35,145 nucleotides of DNA. Origin: Gemmatimonadota bacterium. GTDB taxonomy: Bacteria > Latescibacterota > UBA2968 > UBA8231. Within the stretch, counting starts at the first letter, position 1, and every line of letters starts with the position of its first letter. The notes under the pieces are model-generated. The model had not been told where the DNA came from. It saw only the letters and a list, made by a program, of their open reading frames with translations, and did no database searches. Of this stretch, positions 33,084-35,145 are shown one piece after another. The translations under genes were made by a program, and so were the position numbers. The DNA lies in assembly GCA_018672475.1 (NCBI GenBank), contig JABHFS010000113.1:1-35145 (forward strand), given 5' to 3'.

Positions 33084-33203
33084 CTAGTCTTCTCGCGAAT
33101 TCTGGTATTTACCTTCGAGGCGATCGTATTTCTCGCTTAGGTCAATCATCACGTCTTGCGTATCGGTCAGACGCTGGTCCATCGCCTCAAGCCGAGTGAC
33201 CAT
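33084..33203 (-). CDS. Small coiled-coil protein (39 aa), PspB-like
   Basis: ATG 33203 with a strong AAGGAGA upstream opens 39 codons: VTRLEAMDQRLTDTQDVMID, then LSEKYDRLEG and a short charged end, TAG at 33084. The heptads of Leu/Met and the LEAMDQRLTDTQDVM...YDRLE pattern recall the cytoplasmic coiled coil of PspB, but there is no membrane helix. It sits in line with pspA and the membrane proteins, so I infer a Psp-complex accessory helix. The frame is closed upstream by a TAG. It is possibly a cut-down version of a longer PspB- or PspC-type protein. Confidence 0.6.
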   Translation of the reverse strand: MVTRLEAMDQRLTDTQDVMIDLSEKYDRLEGKYQNSRED

Positions 33204-33222
33204 GCTCTCCTTGCAAATCGAC

Positions 33223-33416
33223 CTAGGCTAGCCCGGTGCCGTCGACAATACACTTGGTGCGTATCGGGTAGCGCTTCATGCCCTCCGGCCAATCGGAAAG
33301 GTCTCTGTCAATGGAGATGCCCTCAATCACAACGGCCTGAGCGAGTTGTGCATTCGCGGCCCCGTCGCGACCAACGCCGCTGCGACAAACCCGAGTATTG
33401 TGAACTTTAACAGCAT
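33223..33416 (-). pseudogene. Secreted carbohydrate-binding-like protein, frameshifted and truncated
   Basis: From ATG 33416 (AAGG upstream) a signal peptide begins: MLLKFTILGFVAAALVATG. A 2-base change near 33357-33364 shifts the frame; restoring it gives ANAQLAQAVVIEGISIDRDL and SDWPEGMKRYPIRTK before a TAG at 33223. The I-D-x-D-L-S-D-W-P-E-G-M-x-R-Y-P-I run is the start of the CBM9/DOMON-like carbohydrate-binding domain found at the front of secreted and outer-membrane proteins. The rest of the domain is missing. Only the N-terminal piece remains, so the gene is dead. Confidence 0.6.
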
Positions 33417-33443
33417 AACCTTGTACTCCCTCCGTACTCCATA

Positions 33444-33772
33444 TTATAACAATTGACCATACTGCCGCCGATCGAATCTCTCATCCACTTCGCGGGGCCG
33501 CTGCAGCAGGCCGCTCATCGCCCGATCGACCTTTTGTAAGCGCACCTGCACCTTCCTGTAGCGGATCCCGCGCCCACTCGTCGTTGGCAAACCAGGTGAC
33601 CTGCGGGCGCCCATCGCCGTCGCGAAAAAGACCGCAGGCGATGAACACGCAATCAATCGCCGTCCAGAGACCAAAAAAAAGCGAAGGTGCAAAACATCAG
33701 CAAGCCGGTGCCGATCTTGCCCGCATAAAAGCGGTGCACCGCAAGGCGGCGAATCTGACTTTGGGCGATAGG
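33444..33772 (-). pseudogene. TM2-domain protein, broken by frameshifts
   Basis: The minus strand just behind pspA reads VHRFYAGKIGTGLLMFCTFA, the core of the TM2 domain, up to a run of eight T (33673-33680). With seven T the frame would continue FFGLWTAIDCVFIACGLFRD and GDGRPQVTWFANDEWARD, which is exactly the rest of a TM2 domain. Near 33555 the coding frame shifts again to a coiled-coil end (VQVRLQKVDRAMSGLLQR, PREVDERFDRRQYGQLL) with a TAA at 33444. The first TM helix (LxLGGLGxHRFY) is also missing: the pspA stop precedes the fragment directly. So at least two frameshifts and a 5-prime loss are visible. Confidence 0.7.
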
Positions 33773-33776
33773 TGGT

Positions 33777-34484
33777 TCACGAACCCTTACCCGACTTTAA
33801 CTCCGCCAATTGTTCTTCGACCTGACGATCGCGCTCGACCTGGTTCAGCTCTCGTTCGACCCGGCGATCCGCATCGAGTTCGCGCTGGACCTCCGCTTCA
33901 GCGACGAGCTGTTCCGACTGTTGCTCAAAACGCGCTAAATCGCGCTCATGCCCCCGCACCCGCTGTTCAGCAGCAGCAAAACGGGCAACGGCCTCGACCT
34001 CGTCGGCGACACCAGCAGGACTTTCCTGACCGCTTTTTCGCTCCGCGCGATAGCGAGCCACTAGTGTTTCCCGGCGCGCTTTTACCTCTTGTAATTTCCC
34101 GCGCAATTCCTCGACCTGTACCCTCAATTGCACCACCGTCTCCGCACTCTCAGCCAGGAGCGGTTCTAAGCGATCATTGGTCTGTGCCAGCCGGGCTTTT
34201 TGCGCTAGGACCAATCGCGCATAATCCTCATCCCCAGCCTCTACGGCCCCTTCGGCTTTTGCCTGCCAAACCTGAATCTGTTCGCCATTGCGCTGTACTT
34301 CGCGCTCGAGCCGCCGCTGAGTCGCCATCGCCGAGGCCAATGCCGCTACCGCCTTATCTACTTCTTCCTCGACATCGCGCGTTATTTGATCGACCATCTT
34401 TACCGGATCCTCAATCCGATTCAATGCCTCGTTGACATTCGACTTCAGAATATTGGCGATGCGATCCATCGTTCCCTTAGCCAT
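33777..34484 (-). CDS. pspA: PspA/IM30 envelope-stress protein
   Basis: The product has 235 residues. PspA family (with Vipp1/IM30): ESCRT-III-like coiled-coil protein that binds stressed inner membranes and forms rods or carpets. The N-terminal amphipathic helix a0 (MDRIANILKSNVNEALNRIE), the short link with D-P-x-K-M-V-D-Q (residues 26-33), and the long helical hairpin (EVQRNGEQIQVWQAKAEGAV, and on) are all present. The C-terminal part from about 150 (EVEAVARFAAAEQRVRG) continues as helix a4-a5. The ATG follows GGGAGC at a good distance. A near-perfect sigma54 promoter (34537-34553) lies about 50 bases upstream. It is the first gene of the minus-strand psp run ending at 32084. Confidence 0.93.
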   Translation of the reverse strand: MAKGTMDRIANILKSNVNEALNRIEDPVKMVDQITRDVEEEVDKAVAALASAMATQRRLEREVQRNGEQIQVWQAKAEGAVEAGDEDYARLVLAQKARLAQTNDRLEPLLAESAETVVQLRVQVEELRGKLQEVKARRETLVARYRAERKSGQESPAGVADEVEAVARFAAAEQRVRGHERDLARFEQQSEQLVAEAEVQRELDADRRVERELNQVERDRQVEEQLAELKSGKGS

Positions 34485-34536
34485 GATATATGCTCCCGTG
34501 TTGTGTTTTTAGATTTGCTTGTTTCATCCAGATACT

Positions 34537-34553
34537 ATGCAAGCACCGTGCCA
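34537..34553 (-). promoter_or_regulatory. Sigma54 (RpoN) promoter of pspA
   Basis: Minus strand TGGCACGGTGCTTGCAT (34553-34537): GG (34552-34551), exactly 10 bases, GC (34540-34539), with TGGCACG and TTGCA identical to the -24/-12 consensus. The start would be near 34528, about 44 bases before the pspA ATG. Sigma54 control of pspA is known from enterobacteria. Confidence 0.85.
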
Positions 34554-34601
34554 GGTCTAAATCAACAATTAAATTGCACTTAAATACTTGTTTATTACAC
34601 A

Positions 34602-34619
34602 TTTGATAAAATTATCAAA
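34602..34619. promoter_or_regulatory. Palindrome at upstream-activator position
   Basis: TTTGATAA-AA-TTATCAAA (34602-34619) is a perfect 8-bp inverted repeat about 80 bp upstream of the predicted pspA start. Enhancer-binding activators of sigma54 bind such sites at this distance. The surrounding DNA is AT-rich and could also bind IHF. Confidence 0.5.
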
Positions 34620-34664
34620 AAAAGTAAATAGGCCGCCGCCGCCAATCTACTGGCGAAGCTCGCC

Positions 34665-34703
34665 AAAAAAATAAAAAGCGGCCGCCCCACTGGAGGACGA
34701 CCG
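34665..34703 (-). terminator. Intrinsic terminator of the Fis-type gene
   Basis: Read on the minus strand, a 9-bp stem CGGTCGTCC/GGGCGGCCG (two G-U pairs; 34679-34703) with a 7-nt loop is followed by TTTTTATTTTTTT. It lies 24 bp behind the Fis-type stop and separates that gene from pspA. A second small hairpin (34651-34665) follows the T tract. Confidence 0.85.
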
Positions 34704-34726
34704 CCCTTATCCTTCATACCATTGTT

Positions 34727-34924
34727 TTAACCTGCCGCGAAAGCGCCGCCGCGGAATTCGTGCAACTGGCGTCTGCGCCTGGCGAAGGGCGACTCAATAT
34801 CGTATTTGCGGCACAGCCGGCTAAAACTGCGGATCGTAATACCCAAGGCCCGACTGGCGTCCTGGTTGCATTTATAGACTCGGGCCACCCGTTCGATCTG
34901 GTCCCTCCCAAACCCCTTTTCCAT
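34727..34924 (-). CDS. Stand-alone Fis-type HTH DNA-binding protein (65 aa)
   Basis: This 65-residue protein is little more than a Fis-type helix-turn-helix: MEKGFGRDQIERVARVYKCN, QDASRALGITIRSFSRLCRK and YDIESPFARRRRQLHEF. The A-S-R-A-L-G-I-T-x-R-S-F-x-R-L motif is that of the C-terminal domain of sigma54 activators such as PspF and NtrC, but there is no AAA+ or sensor domain. It has a clear GGAGG ribosome site, its own sigma54-type promoter (34968-34984) and its own terminator, so it is a complete gene and not a fragment of PspF. It might bind the pspA upstream site and either help or block an activator coded elsewhere. That role is inference. Confidence 0.75.
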   Translation of the reverse strand: MEKGFGRDQIERVARVYKCNQDASRALGITIRSFSRLCRKYDIESPFARRRRQLHEFRGGAFAAG

Positions 34925-34967
34925 TGCGACATCCTCCGTTTTGCGGTGAATAATTCCATCTCACCTA

Positions 34968-34984
34968 CAGCAAGAGGTATGCCC
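34968..34984 (-). promoter_or_regulatory. Sigma54-like promoter of the Fis-type gene
   Basis: Minus strand GGGCATACCTCTTGCTG (34984-34968) has GG (34983-34982), exactly 10 bases, GC (34971-34970), with GGCA and TTGC conserved. It is weaker than the pspA site (two changes in the -24 box) but the spacing is exact. The start would be near 34958, about 34 bases before the ATG at 34924. Confidence 0.55.
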
Positions 34985-35100
34985 AGCTTTTACAAACCAC
35001 ACAATTCCATTATTAACAACAACATAAAATTGATTTGAGAAAAACACACTAAACGCTCATACTGGCGAATCGCGCCAATGGCGGCGGGATCCGCCAACAA

Positions 35101-35145
35101 TCACAACAACTCCCGCCCTTCGATAAATACGCGCATCACCTCTAG
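35101..35145 (-). CDS. Amidohydrolase-type C-terminus (partial)
   Basis: From the window edge a minus-strand frame reads LEVMRVFIEGRELL and ends with TGA at 35101-35103. The V-M-R-V-F-I-E-G-R-E-L ending is typical of the last beta strand of metal-dependent amidohydrolases. Only 14 codons are visible, so the call rests on this motif alone. Downstream lie two short GC-rich hairpins without a T tract (35063-35077 and 35083-35095). Confidence 0.4.
   Translation of the reverse strand, partial: LEVMRVFIEGRELL

Noticed and set aside
33584..34435. 283-codon plus-strand frame over pspA
   Set aside because: Pro/Arg/Gln-rich antisense shadow; pspA on the minus strand is well recognised and has a promoter and ribosome site.
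35063..35095. Two GC-rich hairpins behind the amidohydrolase end
   Set aside because: Short stems without T tracts; they may help end transcription but do not meet the terminator pattern.
1..35145. tRNA, rRNA, CRISPR array, insertion sequence, att site
   Set aside because: I looked for repeat-spacer patterns, transposase-like frames and tRNA-like cloverleaf or T-loop signals and found none; the only regular repeat is the 20-bp array at 31457-31556, which has no spacers.

Overview
The window looks like chromosomal DNA of an uncultured, moderately GC-rich Gram-negative-type bacterium. The mix of three phytanoyl-CoA-dioxygenase (PhyH) proteins, a sulfatase, a Gfo/Idh oxidoreductase, a DUF6785/DUF6784 membrane protein, a DUF4091 protein, an orphan L-rhamnose-mutarotase-like protein and a Toast-rack (DUF4097) protein is typical of Latescibacterota/Poribacteria-like lineages. 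That placement is inference from gene content; no rRNA or tRNA gene is present to test it.

Layout. 1-385: start of a membrane glycosyltransferase-like gene (minus). 386-1053: no gene. 1054-4538: minus-strand operon PhyH, PhyH, sulfatase, divergent from a Gfo/Idh gene (4745-5839) that has its own sigma70-like promoter and is followed by a 30-codon basic ORF. 5972-8134: large polytopic DUF6785/DUF6784 protein. 8560-8985: small secreted protein. 9227-9871: DsbA/FrnE-like thioredoxin-fold protein, overlapping by ATGA a 24-codon stump of a second Gfo/Idh gene. 9969-16941 (minus): ABC-F ATPase, an intrinsic terminator, then an M28-peptidase/AAC(3)-acetyltransferase fusion overlapping a secreted DUF4091 protein. 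17092-17217: a 41-codon ORF with its own terminator. 17357-18685: glycerol-1-phosphate-dehydrogenase-like enzyme. 18742-19809: rhaM-like mutarotase flanked by a GNAT pseudogene and a methyltransferase pseudogene. 19857-22910 (minus): sugar ABC transporter (binding protein and two permeases, no ATPase), divergent from a PAS/GAF/PAS HisKA_2 sensor kinase (23191-25212). 25249-28095: M16 lipoprotein protease. 28250-29472: IspZ/YciB-like membrane protein and a third PhyH. 29473-29850: decayed coding fragments.

The right end (29865-34924, minus) is the most interesting part: an envelope-stress neighbourhood. From upstream to downstream it holds a stand-alone Fis-type helix-turn-helix protein (34727-34924), pspA (33777-34484), a broken TM2-domain gene, a broken secreted carbohydrate-binding-like gene, a 39-aa coiled-coil protein, a four-helix membrane protein, a membrane-anchored M15-like metallopeptidase, zapA with its own sigma70 promoter, a zinc-ribbon DUF2089 regulator preceded by five tandem 20-bp units, and a Toast-rack protein with a SHOCT-like N-terminus. 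Both pspA and the Fis-type gene are preceded by GG-N10-GC sigma54 promoters, that of pspA matching the consensus almost perfectly. This suggests a sigma54-driven Psp system with an unusual AAA+-less Fis-type partner.

The left two thirds reads as carbohydrate/sulfated-compound or small-organic-acid scavenging plus transport. Gene decay is scattered through the window: at least five genes are truncated, frameshifted or stop-ridden. Some breaks sit at homopolymers, so part of the damage could be assembly error, but the in-frame stops and internal deletions cannot be explained that way.
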